DNA from: Episyrphus balteatus
Taxonomy: Eukaryota; Arthropoda; Insecta; Diptera; Syrphidae
Assembly (NCBI RefSeq): GCF_945859705.1
Contig: NC_079134.1
Span: 87,993,664-88,057,663, forward strand
Direction: 5' to 3'
DNA: 64,000 nt
Positions 53,101-62,915 of this stretch are shown here, one piece after another; within the stretch, counting starts at the first letter, position 1, and the number at the start of each line of letters is the position of its first letter. A program made the position numbers and the translations under genes. Under the pieces are notes generated by a model. It ran no database searches, was not told where the DNA came from, and saw only the letters and a program-made list of their open reading frames with translations.

Positions 53101-54502
53101 GTGGTGTAAAACAATTGTCTACTACTAAAAATTCAGCTTTATTTTTAATTCCAGAAATTGAATCAATACAAATTAGCACAATAGTTCCAAATATTTTGAT
53201 TTTGTTATTGCTATAATCAAAAATAGAGAAATTAATATTCGAATTGTTAACTTGTTTCTTGATTTTCTTAATAACGTTGATAGGAATGCAGTTTACATCA
53301 GATCCGGAATCTATCTTAAATTTAACAGGTTCTGACCCAATCAAGTATGTTTTTGTCCACTGACTTGAATTATCGAAAACAGAATTTATTCTAAAAACAG
53401 GACGAGAATTAAATAAACCAACCAAATCACCATTACATTGACCTATTTTACCTGAGCTATCCCATGTTAAAGTATTGACTTCTTTGTTATTTCCAGTTCT
53501 CTTTACATTATATCCGCTTTTGTCTTGATGTCCGTTCTGGCTTTTATCTTGATGTCCATTGTGGCTTTTATCTTGATGTCCGTTGTGGCTGGAGTCGTCC
53601 TTCTTTCCTGGTTGCATTTTTCGATTACCTCGACAGAACTTAGAGAAATGTCCAACTTTTAAGCATTTGTTGCAGGTAACACGTTTTGCACGACATTCGT
53701 CCATGTGTCCGTATTTATATGGTCCACCGCAGTTGAAACATGCACGATAAACCGCACATGCTTGACCATCATAATCAGTTGGCTCTGTCTTCACTTCATT
53801 GAGTGTTTTCACACCTTTATCGAGAATGTTCTTGTTTGCAGTTGCAGCTTCGAATGTTTTGCACTTCTCCACAACATTTTTCAATGGATCATTTTTTCCA
53901 TCTAACAATTTGAGTTGCAAATTTTTGTCACAAACACCGATGATAATGCGATCTCTGAGCATGCGGTCTTCATAAGAAACACCACACTTACAATTGAATT
54001 CACAATAACTTATCTGCTTGCGTAGTTCAGTTTCAAATTCCGCAAAGCTTTGTTTGTCTTTTTGCACAATTGTGTTGAATTTGAATGTTTCCATTGTGGT
54101 GTTCTTTCGGGGCAAGCAGTACTCATCAAACTTCTTCAAAACGAGTTCCAACGTTAATTGCCCATTCTCGTTACCCACCACCACCGTTGCTACACTTTCT
54201 GCATCATCATCTGCTTCCTCTTCATCTTCGTTTTGGTCGGGCTCTTCATGTTCAGGCTCAGGTTGATTGGGATGGTGATTGACAAAAATTGATTCCAGCA
54301 TTGAATCATTCGGGAACAAAGTGTTAAATATATCCGATGCTTTTGGACCAACAAGCCACAAAAAAGTTGCTATTTTCCGTGCTTCTGTCTCCGCGATTTT
54401 GTTGGTGGCTATCATGTACATTAAAAAATTCCTCTTCCAATTTTTCCATTCTGAAGCGAGGTTGCTGCAGTCAAGCTCACATGGTAGACGATCATTTGAC
54501 AT
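50156..54502 (-). CDS. Gypsy-2 Gag-Pol polyprotein (1448 aa)
   Basis: Starts MSNDRLPCELDCSNLASEWK. Gag region with an acidic Glu/Asp stretch (residues 75-110), two zinc knuckles (CFNCGGPYKYGHMDEC and CNKCLKVGHFSKFC, about 257-290), a small repeat (HNGHQDKS, three times), protease KIDSGSDVNCIP (about 399), RT with VLDLKSGFWQMEL and IYFDDICIV (YFDD, about 677), RNase H QTDASKDGLGCVL (about 824), integrase zinc finger (HLGIEKTLARAR, CTTCETF) and core (MDIFEYSGKYFL, RCDNSPFGSMAF, NGLAEKGVAIAK). No stop or shift. YFDD is an unusual variant of the catalytic box. The ATG is the first in the frame. Confidence 0.93.
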   Translation of the reverse strand: MSNDRLPCELDCSNLASEWKNWKRNFLMYMIATNKIAETEARKIATFLWLVGPKASDIFNTLFPNDSMLESIFVNHHPNQPEPEHEEPDQNEDEEEADDDAESVATVVVGNENGQLTLELVLKKFDEYCLPRKNTTMETFKFNTIVQKDKQSFAEFETELRKQISYCEFNCKCGVSYEDRMLRDRIIIGVCDKNLQLKLLDGKNDPLKNVVEKCKTFEAATANKNILDKGVKTLNEVKTEPTDYDGQACAVYRACFNCGGPYKYGHMDECRAKRVTCNKCLKVGHFSKFCRGNRKMQPGKKDDSSHNGHQDKSHNGHQDKSQNGHQDKSGYNVKRTGNNKEVNTLTWDSSGKIGQCNGDLVGLFNSRPVFRINSVFDNSSQWTKTYLIGSEPVKFKIDSGSDVNCIPINVIKKIKKQVNNSNINFSIFDYSNNKIKIFGTIVLICIDSISGIKNKAEFLVVDNCFTPLLGLKTSVEFGLIKRLDVQHIKKLPNTESEFLSLFSDIFEGLGHLATVSIHLKENSKPVLHYKKRIPHSLVDRLKLELNKMESDGIISAVEYPTDWVNNIQIVEKANKTLRICLDPKPLNECIKREHFLIPTAEDLFSKISNKNIFTVLDLKSGFWQMELDKSSSDLTTFMTPFGRYKFHRVPFGLNCAPEIFQREMVKHFGDIPGLIIYFDDICIVANDEKEHDEILLAVINRARAHNVRFNAKKIQYRKNEVSFMGHIISANQIRPCHKHCDAILNMPTPQNKGDVMRLLGLFKYLARFIPNLSQMTAYLRDLTKNDRIFNWNKNHETELSSLLKIISSAPVLKPYNPNGEVLIQTDASKDGLGCVLLQDGHPVSYASRTLASNEQKWAQIEKELLAIVFACSRFHLFLYGREFTVHSDHKPLENLFKRDIDDVTPRLQRMFMFLLKYPCMKIVYKPGKEMLVADCLSRAQLPDQEEIVNLTGVIHSVSRNVCLSKENFDLYRQIIENDNALKKICYYVEQEWPQYQRLSELEKTFHKYKSELHFENGLLFKNHKLVIPVELQNIIIKWLHAPHLGIEKTLARARMLYFWPKMTEQIKDIIAKCTTCETFRRNNTKETLKQDDSPTYPFQKISMDIFEYSGKYFLSVIDSYSGYLMVENLRSKTTENIVERLRQLFDRMGYPTVIRCDNSPFGSMAFEKFAEECNTRIIFSSPRYPQSNGLAEKGVAIAKNLLKRCLEDGRVNEYQYRILEYNTTPVASMGLTPAHLFFGRLIKTKLPMTEQILHRINIKEDTIETKFEKKKEKQKFYFDRNARNLPVLEIGDRIIFKKTKEEWNYGIIVENINGRSYIIKDNYENYFRRNRRFIVKTKNNKYNPSEILYEDHVRTFEQDNANQLEPISITPSTNNKMEIPRLDSALESNPSLNNNNLRTTSDTSVLRDAGSANREEPMRANIPENVINSPYRTKSGRVSAPPNRLGID

Positions 54503-54819
54503 TTCCGCTATTTTTTCTTATTAATTCCGTTTAGTTTGCACAAATACTGCGTCTATTCCGTGACAAATATTATTTTCTAATCAATTTTGTTATTAATTAG
54601 ACCCGATGGTTGTTCTTTTCTCGTATATTTTCCGATTTGTTTTTGGTTTTTTGTATGCATGAACAAAAAGCACTTGCACAGTAGATTTTTTTTATTTTTT
54701 TTTTTTACCGTTTTCTTGCGATGGTCTTTTATTCATAGAAATAAAATATAAATTTGTCGGAAAATGTTTAATTTTTTTTTTTTTTTTTTCTTTATTATTT
54801 TAATTTCTTTTAGTTCTTT

Positions 54820-54832
54820 ACTTCTGACACCA
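54820..54832 (-). promoter_or_regulatory. Gypsy-2 primer-binding site
   Basis: On the minus strand TGGTGTCAGAAGT follows the 5' LTR directly. It would pair with a tRNA ending ACTTCTGACACCA, which fits tRNA-Leu from memory. Confidence 0.65.
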
Positions 54833-55045
54833 TGTAAAGTTTAGCTTTAAAACTATGAAATAAAATAAGTAATTTATTGGTTTTAAGGTTTATTCAATCG
54901 GAAGGTTATAAATCAACTGACTATAAATCTTAATCATTTAGGAAAGAGCAAGTACACAGTATACAATACCTACATTATAATGGTGATTGGTGGTGGTATT
55001 GGTGCTTACATAAATTGAGGTGGTTTGTTTGACTACATTATTACA
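54833..55045 (-). repeat. Gypsy-2 5' LTR (213 bp)
   Basis: Copy of 49810..50022 without visible difference; followed by the CTTGC duplication. Confidence 0.92.
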
Positions 55046-56053
55046 CTTGCTGTTAGTGCAATCAAAAATATTACAATTTTTATTAACATTCCTTAACATT
55101 CTCGTAATAGGTTCATTTTTGCCATAATCAGTTCTATGAAGAGCTTGATGAAACTGCGGGGTCGTTCTGAGAGAGTAGGAACTTACATTAAAACTTATTT
55201 GCTCAAGGAGGGTAGAGCTTTCAATTACATTAGACAAAATTTGGTGTATGAAAATAACATCGGCAACTTCGCGACGTTTTTCTAGAGATTGTAAATTAAG
55301 GAGTCGCAACCGTTCCTGATATGGGGGCAAGTTGAAATTGTTAACCCACGGGAGACCTCTTAAGGCAAAACGAAGGAATCTGCGCTGTATTGATTCAATT
55401 CTTTTTATGTGGACTTGGTGATACGGAGACCAGACTTGGCTAGCATATTCGAGTAAGGGCCTAACAAAAGTGGTATAAAGTGATTTCGTAACGTAAGGGT
55501 CAGAAAACTCTTTAGACCAGCGCTTGACGAAACCTAAAGCAGAATTAGCCCTGGATACTATATTGTCGTAATGGGACCTAAAGTTAAGTTCACTTTCACA
55601 AATAACACCTAGATCCTTAATAGTTGTTACTCCTAAAACAATACAGTCATTGATATAATAGTCCCGCGGTGGCGGACGGAAACGTTTACGGGAATATGTA
55701 ATTGCTTGGCATTTATCAACATTAAGATCAAGATTATTTTTCTGACACCAAACGAAAAAATTGTTTAAATCGGCTTGCAGAAGTAGAGCGTCGTTAGACG
55801 AAGAAATTGTTCTAAAAATTTTCATATCATCCGCGTAAATTAAAATTTTGGAGTGCTGAATAACTGATTCTACGTCATTGATTGTCAAAATAAAAATGAT
55901 AGGGCCTAAATGACTTCCTTGTGGAACGCCCGACTTTGCAATGAATGGGTCTGAAATTGAAGATCTGAATAGGACTTGATATTTACGATCGCGTAGGTAC
56001 GATTCCATCCATTGAATGAAACCAGTGGAAAATCCGAGGGCTTTAAGTTTGAA
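55046..56053 (-). pseudogene. Jockey-2 reverse transcriptase, C-terminal half
   Basis: Open from the truncation point: SYLRDRKYQVLF, KSGVPQGSHLGPIIF, IYADDMKIF (YADD), LDLNVDKCQAITYSRKR, and thumb motifs QRRFLRFALRGLPW. It runs into the gypsy-2 LTR at 55045, where it ends by chance. Close to Jockey-1 in sequence. No endonuclease. Confidence 0.85.
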
Positions 56054-56480
56054 TATTCAGGATCCTCTGTTGATTTATACATCAGTAAGAATATTCTTAT
56101 TGAAGTATATCAATGCAATACCTATCAAAAGACGACACCATGCATGTGTCGCATCGATCCTTTACAAACAACCATAAACAACATCATACATTGGGTTTTG
56201 AGACGACTACACCATGCGCATAGATCCTTTGGGTTTCGGGACTTACTAATAAAATCATTTGTTTATACATCACACGTTCGCAGATCTTACATTGACCTTT
56301 TTTTAAATTTCAAATATGTATTCAACCGTTTAACGGTCGGTTGGTCCCAAGTCCACAACATCGTACATTGGGTTTTGAAACTTACTAACTAAATCCTTTT
56401 ACCATTTTTCAAATTTCAAATATTCAAATATGTATTCAAACGTTTAACGGTCGTTGGTCTCAAGTACACTTATTCCTACT
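56054..56480 (-). repeat. Polinton right terminal inverted repeat, outer part
   Basis: The complement matches 17090..17513 in the inner 240 bp (CATGCATGTGTCGC, CATCACACGTTCGCAGATC) and diverges outward. The outer 180 bp hold AACCGTTTAACGGTCG/AACGTTTAACGGTCG twice (about 56325 and 56438). The end CCTACT abuts the gypsy-1 LTR at 56481. Confidence 0.8.
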
Positions 56481-59400
56481 GACGCGGTAGAAGCGATCCC
56501 CCATTCTGAATCTGTAAGTACTTCAGTGAATCAAAAAAAAAAAAAAAAAAAAAAAACAAAAAAAAAAAACATCACAGAAAAGGTTCTTTTATCAGCGCCC
56601 ACCGGCATCCTAATAGCGATACTGGTTTGGTCAATCATCCCTTGGTTCGACCGACATTGCAGTACATACGTTCCAGAATTGCGGAACGACGAGAGTTAAT
56701 TCTCGAGTCATCTTTTCCACCTCTCGGAGATATTTTTTTTTGCTCAAAAATCTTGATCGCAGAAGATTCTGGTAAGAAATAGAGTTTATTTAATTATAGG
56801 TCATACTAATGACACACATTAACTTTCCATTTAGCCAGCCATCCAGAGTTATATAACTCTAACTCTTTTCTTGACTCACTATTCGTGAGAGTAAAAGTAG
56901 TTAGGACCTAATTTCAAATCCCATCAACGGTGACACAACAGTTAAGTCACTCGGACGTTCCTTGGTTGATCTTCGTTGATCTGGGCAAAAATCTTAAACC
57001 CACGAGCCAAGATATCAAAGGATCGTATAAAAGAACGACCCATATAGGTTTCTCTTGTCTCCGAAAGGCAATCGAAAGCTGCTTGAAACAAGTGCCTAGG
57101 TAAATAAACATTTGATAGATTCATCGACGGGGCGTATTTAACTCATCCATTTGTATTTTTGAACCCATATAGGATTATAAGATTCTTATCTTGAGTCAAC
57201 GAAATTTCATTGTTCGAAGAAATCGAAAAACGACTGCGGTTACTCTTCGAGCCATTGAATAGCTCCGACGACGAACCAGGACGAGGTCTTTAGAAATAAT
57301 TGTTGCTGGAATTAAATAATCATCAGGCCAAAAAAAAACAAAATCAAAAAAGTGAACAGCACAAATTCCAATAAGTTAAATAGGATTTAAGGTAATCGAG
57401 ATATTCCAGGGGTTGATCTTAAAAAAAAGAAAAGTGCAGTGCCTATATAAAAAAAAAAAAAGAAAATTAAAAGGTTAGGTAAAGATAAAATTAAAATCTG
57501 AAAAAAAGGTGAATTAGTTAAATTAAAGCTGAAAAAAAGAAAAGAATACAAAAGAAGGATTAATTCTATTGAAAAGAAAAAGATAATCTAAATTTTGAAA
57601 AATAAAAGTGAAAATTTATTAAATATTGAGATTAGTTAAACTAAAAAGAAAATTTGAAAACTAATTAGAATCTGAAAAGATAATATCAATTTGATTAATA
57701 AAATATAAAAAGAAGAATTAGAGATTTGAAAATAAAGTTTTTTTTTTGAACACTATTGCTTCTAATACGTACTGATTGAAATTTGATTAATGAAAATAAA
57801 AGCTAATAATTTTGATTTGATAAAAAAAAAATCAAGTTTGATTAAAGTTTTTTTTTTTTTGATTAAGTGGAATTCGATAATAAAATTATATTTTTTTTTG
57901 CAAAGTATTTTACGATAAGCACATACAAATAGTGAAGTTGAAAAGGATTCGTATTTAAATTTTATAGAAGCAATAGTGTCGAAAGATAGAAATAAGGCTT
58001 TTAAGTTTTTTTTTTTTGAACAAAGATTTTGGTAGATTTTAAAATAATTAAAATAGTGTTATTGTGACATCCCCATCCATCAAGGTCCATACAAATAATT
58101 TTTTTTAATAATGAAAGTGATTAACAACATCCACTCCATCAACATACCATCATTGTTTCCCTAACTAAATTTAAATCATCATTTGCAACAAATACCTATC
58201 TTAAAAACACAAAAATTTAAACATATTATTAAACTATCAGATACACCAACATCATGCTGTGCACATCATCGATTTGTTTTGGTAAGTCTATTTAAATTTT
58301 ATATCATTGCATAAATATTTTCATACAACATAAATTTAATATACATACATAAATTTAAACTAAAAATGCAAAACTAATGATAAGTCAAAATTAAAAACGA
58401 TAAAGAGCGAGGAGCTTACTTCAAGAACTTTTGAAGAACTCCGAATGGGTTGGGTTTAAAAAGTTTATAAATTAAAACATTTTGATTTTTGTTGTTGGGA
58501 GGATACAATTCGATGAGTTCTTGGGTTGTTGAGGATAAATTAACAAAAAAATATAGTTTTGAATAATTTTTTTTTTTGATCGATGAATGAAGATGAGATT
58601 TAATAATTTTTTTTTTGATTTCTTGATTGTTTAAGATAATTTTGATAATTTTAAGTGACATTTTTTTGTTGATTTAAATAAAATGAGATGTATAAAAATA
58701 ATCAAATTTTTTTGAATTTTTGGATCGGTTATGAAGAGCTGATTATATTAAATTAATTTTTTTTGGAGAATTCATGTTTCGAAAAGTTGAATAGTTAATT
58801 CACGGTGATGAATAATCGCATTATGAATTTCTAAGGAGTTAATATTGGGGAGTGAAGGAGGGAAGTATGTGAAGAGGGTGTATCAGTTTTTTTAGGGGAA
58901 AGTTATTAACTTTCTCCTCTTCCGATGAGGGCTGTTGCAATTGAAATTTTATTTTGGAGCTTAAGCAATGGCATTGGAATATTTTTCGAAATTCTTTTTG
59001 GGGTTATTTAAAGGGTAAGGACGGCTCCGAGGACACGACTATCTATGTCCTCCCCCTCAGTGTGTATGTCAACAAAGAAGTAAAGGTCAATAGTTTCGGG
59101 TCCTACCATTTAAAGATGGAAAAATATATCCAGTCGAATTTCACCGTAGACTTAGGTCTGCAAAAAGGTAACCCCGTCCTATCGCGAGTAACAAGATCCC
59201 CCCCATCGGCGAGCTATGCGTTGCATCTATCAGGCCTTCGGTTACTGACGCGTTTGGACACCCCTTTCGACCCCTGCCTGGACGGGCCAATGTGTCTGTA
59301 AACATTGGTCCTAAAGGTGGGATAGGCCGTTAGGGTCAATCGAGGAAACTTTGAAAAATAAAAAAAAGTAATTGAGAGTCAACAAATTATATTCTTTAGT

Positions 59401-59600
59401 CTTTATAGGTCTTTTGTGATCTATGGCTGAAAAGGAATTCGGTCTGGTGGATTAATTTAGAAGATTAGTTTGAAAGATTCTCTCGTTCGTAAAGAAATTA
59501 ACAATGCAAGTGAACAGTCTCAACGTATACTCAAAGTATACAAAGTATTCAAAGTTTTCAAAGTTTAAAAGAATAAATATTAAAAAGTATGTACGTTACA
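56481..59600 (+). repeat. Gypsy-1 3' LTR, remaining 3.1 kb
   Basis: Direct repeat of 5589..7785 starting GACGCGGTAGAAGC. It contains two blocks not in the 5' LTR: about 220 bp at 58037..58237 and about 730 bp at 58664..59393. The second block has a frame of 115 codons (58954..59301, starting MELKQWHWNIFRNSFWG) with no recognised domain. It ends GTTACA, followed by CAAC. Confidence 0.88.
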
Positions 59601-59857
59601 CAACACGTCTCAGATATCATATTGCGAAAGCTGGAAATTATAATGATAAGCTGTATAAGCTTCTCGTATATTCCAAAGGCCTGGAGAGAAGCTAAGGTGG
59701 TTTGTATACCAAAGGCGGGTAAATGCTCTCACGTCTCTCCAAAAGATTTAAGACCTATTAATCTATCATCCTTTCTGCTTAAAACTCTAGAAAGGATGAT
59801 AGATATCAATCTAAGACAGGAAATAGAACCATGTCTGATCTCTAAGGCACAACATGC
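59601..59857 (+). pseudogene. LOA RT fragment, copy A continued after gypsy-1
   Basis: YIPKAWREAKVVCIPKAGK and KDLRPINLSSFLLKTLERMI are conserved RT finger motifs, matching the intact LOA ORF2 (YVPKIWREVKVVFIPKAGK). It stops at LISKAQHA, where it joins copy B at NGDWTSS across a short CTC microhomology (about 59858). Confidence 0.85.
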
Positions 59858-60019
59858 CTCAAATGGCGATTGGACTAGCTCCTACGAGGAATCACTAAAC
59901 TTGCTACTAGACACTCACTTCCCTGGTAGCTCGAACTCTATAAGTGACTTTGGTCACCGATCCAACCAATTTTATCATATTAGTTAAGATCTTATTTCTA
60001 AGGATAGACAAATATGGGC
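59858..60019 (+). pseudogene. LOA RT N-terminal fragment, copy B
   Basis: NGDWTSSYEESLNLLLDTHF to the duplicated target (GACAAATATGGGC, 60007..60019). Same segment as in copies A and D. A stop near 59987 (TAA after the HIS of FYHIS) is shared with copy A, showing the copies descend from one already damaged unit. Confidence 0.85.
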
Positions 60020-61320
60020 TACCGTCGCATGCTTTCTGGATGTCGAGAAAGCATTTGACAGCGTATGGATAGATGCCCTTATCCATAAACTTCATTTACT
60101 AAGCTTTCCTTTGGCAATAATTAAAATTATTTTTTCTTTTCTCTCTTCCAGAAACTTTTTTGTGCAAGTGGAGGATCGGAAATCACCAATGAAAGTCATT
60201 CGAGCTGGAGTTGCTCAAGGATCCAAACTTGGCCCTTTTCTATACAGCATCCTGACATCAGACCAACCGCCTGCAAGTGAGTGCGAGAACCTGCTTTATG
60301 CGGACGATTCACTCACATACTGCAAGTCCATCTCGCCAAACATAGCTGTTCTATGTAAATGGGGTATCCGGATCAACTCATCCAAGTCGGAACTATTGTG
60401 TCTTAGACGATCAGGAGGAAGAGGCAGTCGATCGGCTGGAAGCTGCAGAAGCATCACATTGACACTTCCAGATGGAACTAGATTGCCAGCCAAACGCAGC
60501 ACCAAGTACTTAGGAATCAACTTTAACGAGCTCCTCAGATTCAACAATCACTCCCGTTTGGTCCTCAAAAAAAGCCAACTTTGCCTTCCATCGCCTTCAC
60601 CCTCTGATGAAAAAAGAACAGGATTAAGTCAACCAACGAAACTCTTGATCTACAAGCAGCTTCTGCGACCTGTCATTGTCTACAGCTTTCCGGTATGGTA
60701 TACCATCTCCAAAACAGCCATGAAGGAACTACAATTGTTCAAGAGAAAAATACTGAGGATGTGCACCGGACTTTACTTCGATCGACAGCGACAAAAATAC
60801 TACAGCAACAAGCGACTCTACGAGGAAGCAAAAATCATACCACTGGACAATTATCTACTTCGATCGGCGAAGATGCTTGTAGGAAATATCGCCAACCACC
60901 CCAATCAGCTGATGAGAAGAATGATAGCCCAACAACGACATCCGGAACCTAGGTACCTGTGCGCTTTGGATATACTGGATGAGCACATAATTTCAATGGA
61001 CAACGAAGAAGCAGTTAACTTTCACGCCGACACCCAGTCGGCATACTATCGTGGCTAAACGCCAATCAAACCAACCCAACTCAACCAACCCCACAACTGG
61101 ACATCCGGGTCTGAACACCCCGAGGACAACCTAGTCAGCAGACTTTTTAAATTAAGTTTATCCATGTATAATATTTATTTATATTTTATAACTTAGTCAT
61201 TGTATAAGGTTAGGCCCCTTCTGTGCCGACAAAATTTTATATCAATTTTATACCAATGTATCTTAGAAATAAGTTAATTTTAAGTCAATTGTAAATAACA
61301 AGTTCAATAAACTAAATTGA
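60020..61320 (+). mobile_element. 5'-truncated Jockey-clade element, copy B
   Basis: Same start and end as the Jockey fragment in copy A. Here the RT frame is open from 60111 (or earlier) to 61058, because the 14-nt segment lost in copy A is present (VQVEDRKSPMKV). An extra A near 60570 and a missing A near 60613 compensate for one another, changing about 14 residues between them. The 3' UTR ends at 61320 next to TAATATGGGC. Confidence 0.85.
60111..61058 (+). pseudogene. Jockey RT C-terminal region, copy B
   Basis: 315 codons: SFLSSRNFFVQVEDRKS, AGVAQGSKLGPFLYS, LYADDSLTY, thumb and C-terminus ending QSAYYRG. The segment KSQLCLPSPSPSDEK is the out-of-frame reading between two compensating indels; in copy A it reads KANFAFHRLHPLMKK. 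Without its endonuclease and RT N-terminus it cannot be a working enzyme. Confidence 0.8.
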
Positions 61321-61690
61321 TAATATGGGCAATAAACAGCTTCGATTCATAAAAATCACCTGGGCCAGATGGTATCATACCCGACGAATTACAACACGTC
61401 GCAGATATCATATTGCGAAAGCTGGAAATTATAATGATAAGCTGTATAAGCTTCTCGTATATTCCAAAGGCCTGGAGAGAAGCTAAGGTGGTTTGTATAC
61501 CAAAGCGGGTAAATGCTCTCACGTCCCTCCAAAAGATTTAAGACCTATTAGTCTATCATCCTTTCTGCTTAAAACTCAAAAAAGGATGATAGATATCAAT
61601 CTAAGACAGGAAATAGAACCATGTCTGATCTCTAAGGCACAACATGCCTACACTAAGTGGAAATCAGTGGAAACAGCTCTCCATTCTTTG
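61321..61690 (+). pseudogene. LOA RT fragment after the Jockey insert, copy B
   Basis: TAATATGGGCAATAAACAGC starts the LOA sequence again. It preserves the empty gypsy-1 site (GAATTACAACACGTC) and continues through KDLRPISLSSFLLK to ISKAQHAYTKWKSVETALHS. A missing base near 61505 shifts the frame. Confidence 0.8.
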
Positions 61691-61827
61691 CATGATGTTG
61701 GATTTTCGTCTCCAGTTGTGTCATTAATCGAATGAAATAAATAAATAAAATAAAATATGATAGATTAAATATTTAAATGGTTATTTTATTATAACTCAGT
61801 CTTTTAATATAACTTAATTTTAAAATT
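61691..61827 (+). other. Short spacer ending in TAAA-type repeats
   Basis: GCATGATGTTGGATTTTCG to a run of AAATAAATAAATAAAATAAAAT, probably the 3' tail of another non-LTR fragment. Nothing coding is recognised. Confidence 0.45.
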
Positions 61828-62180
61828 ATGGCAACGCGTTTCGGAATTAGCACCAAACACTACATTGAACAAACGGGGAGAACATTTCTTGACAGGTTCA
61901 ACGAACATAAACCAAAACATAATACAAAATCTAACTTTGCCCTACACTTGATGGAAGCTAATCACAACTATACCGATTTCGACTCTAACCTCACCCCCCT
62001 TCACCGCTGCGGAAAAAGGTAGTGTTAGAAAACATATCTAATAGTAGATTACTTGATGCCCTCGAAGAATTTGAAATCTACAAATCTAACAAGAAGAAAG
62101 AAGACGACCTACTCAACGACAAGTTGACATTGAAAACAAATTCACTATTCGACACATTACTCAAACATAACAACAGATAA
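61828..62180 (+). pseudogene. Penelope-like element GIY-YIG endonuclease fragment
   Basis: YIEQTGRTFLDRFNEH then NFALHLMEANHNYTDF match the GIY-YIG endonuclease at the C-terminus of Penelope-like elements (normally YIGQTGR; here Gly is replaced by Glu). A frame change near 62020 follows, and LEEFEIYKSNKKKEDDLLND continues the domain to a stop near 62180. The RT is absent. It is followed by the tandem repeat typical of such elements. Confidence 0.75.
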
Positions 62181-62596
62181 AAGGAGACAATCACACTTGA
62201 CTTCTCTAAAACAGTTACATATTACACTTAAACGCAACCAAATATAAAGCTTAACGAAGTCAACAACAACAACAACATGGAAAAGAGACAGTAATACCTT
62301 AAACAACATAAATCATATATGAACACTTTTATGCTGGTTTTTATATTTTTTTATATTTTCATGATTTTAAATTATATTTATTAAAAATAAACGGTGTTCA
62401 GGAAAAAACAATTCGACTGTTGACAGTCAAATATTTCTTCAGTGCCATAGCAAAGAAATAAAAATAGCTACAATTTATCTTCTTTGAAAACTTGTAGCAA
62501 CTATATAATTCGCAGTTGCTCTATGCAGCTCGGATTATATGGAGTCTCGATTTATTCATGAAAATATGGTTCAAGACAAGGTGTAATGGTCATCTT

Positions 62597-62629
62597 CTGA
62601 TGAGCCCAACCATTACATCGGGGCGAAAC
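62597..62629 (+). ncRNA. Candidate hammerhead-ribozyme-like core, repeat 1
   Basis: CTGATGA, then GCCC and GGGC (stem II) around 13 bases, then GAAAC. These are the two conserved hammerhead strands with the right spacing. Stem III would use GCATA and TATGC a dozen bases apart, with an imperfect pair at the core; a proper cleavage triplet and stem I were not found by eye. Repeated at 62916 and 63233. Confidence 0.5.
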
Positions 62630-62915
62630 GCATATATGAACACTTTTATGCTGGTTTTTATATTTTTTTATATTTTCATGATTTTAAATCATATTTATTA
62701 AAAATAAACGGTGTTCAGGAAAAAACATTTCGACTGTTAACAGTCAAATATTTCTTCAGTGCCATAGCCAGAAAATTAAAATAGCTACAATTTATCTTCT
62801 TTGAAGACTTGTAGCAACTATATATAATTCGCAGTTGCTCTATGCAGCTCGGATTATATGGAGTCTCGATTTATTCGGGAAAATATGGTTCAAGACAAGG
62901 TGTAATGGTCATCTT

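Larger units (their letters stand above)
49810..55045 (-). mobile_element. Gypsy-2: Ty3/gypsy element, apparently intact and recent (5.2 kb)
   Basis: Two 213-bp LTRs (49810..50022 and 54833..55045) show no difference by eye. TSD CTTGC flanks them (49805..49809, 55046..55050). A single 1448-codon Gag-Pol frame lies between, with a PBS next to the right (5') LTR. The single fused frame and domain set resemble the Mag lineage, an inference. The best candidate in the window for a currently mobile element. Confidence 0.92.
49358..56053 (-). mobile_element. Jockey-2: 5'-truncated Jockey element in the Polinton right TIR (contains gypsy-2)
   Basis: On the minus strand it starts inside the RT (FKLKALGFSTGF) and runs through RT to a 3' UTR that ends near 49358 (GGGATAATTTAATTT). 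Removing it joins the Polinton TIR sequence GAATAT to AAAACAGG exactly as in the left TIR (17511..17522). A TSD longer than about 3 bp is not visible. Gypsy-2 splits it at 49810..55045. Confidence 0.85.
16832..56480 (+). mobile_element. Polinton/Maverick element, about 39.6 kb with nested insertions
   Basis: Recognised from its gene set: family B DNA polymerase, major capsid and penton jelly-roll proteins, adenain-type protease, packaging ATPase and a chromodomain integrase. It is bounded by inverted repeats and sits inside the gypsy-1 3' LTR. The right end reads ATTCCTACT, which as its complement starts AGTAGGAAT, matching the AG start usual for Polintons. The left terminus does not mirror it and seems truncated, so no 6-bp TSD is found. 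Removing the insertions leaves roughly 16 kb, within the family's normal range. Confidence 0.85.
4940..59600 (+). mobile_element. Gypsy-1: Ty3/gypsy LTR retrotransposon enlarged to 54.7 kb by nested insertions
   Basis: Its own parts are the 5' LTR (4940..7785), primer-binding site (7788), leader, gag (8931..9986 and 12327..12733), pol (12658..16083) and a 3' LTR starting at 16233. That LTR is interrupted at about 16831 by a Polinton, resumes at 56481 and ends at 59600. FB2 sits in gag. The 4-bp TSD CAAC, with the empty site kept at 61385, proves the two far-apart LTR ends belong to one insertion. The long LTRs (2.8 kb and 3.7 kb) are unusual for gypsy. Confidence 0.9.
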
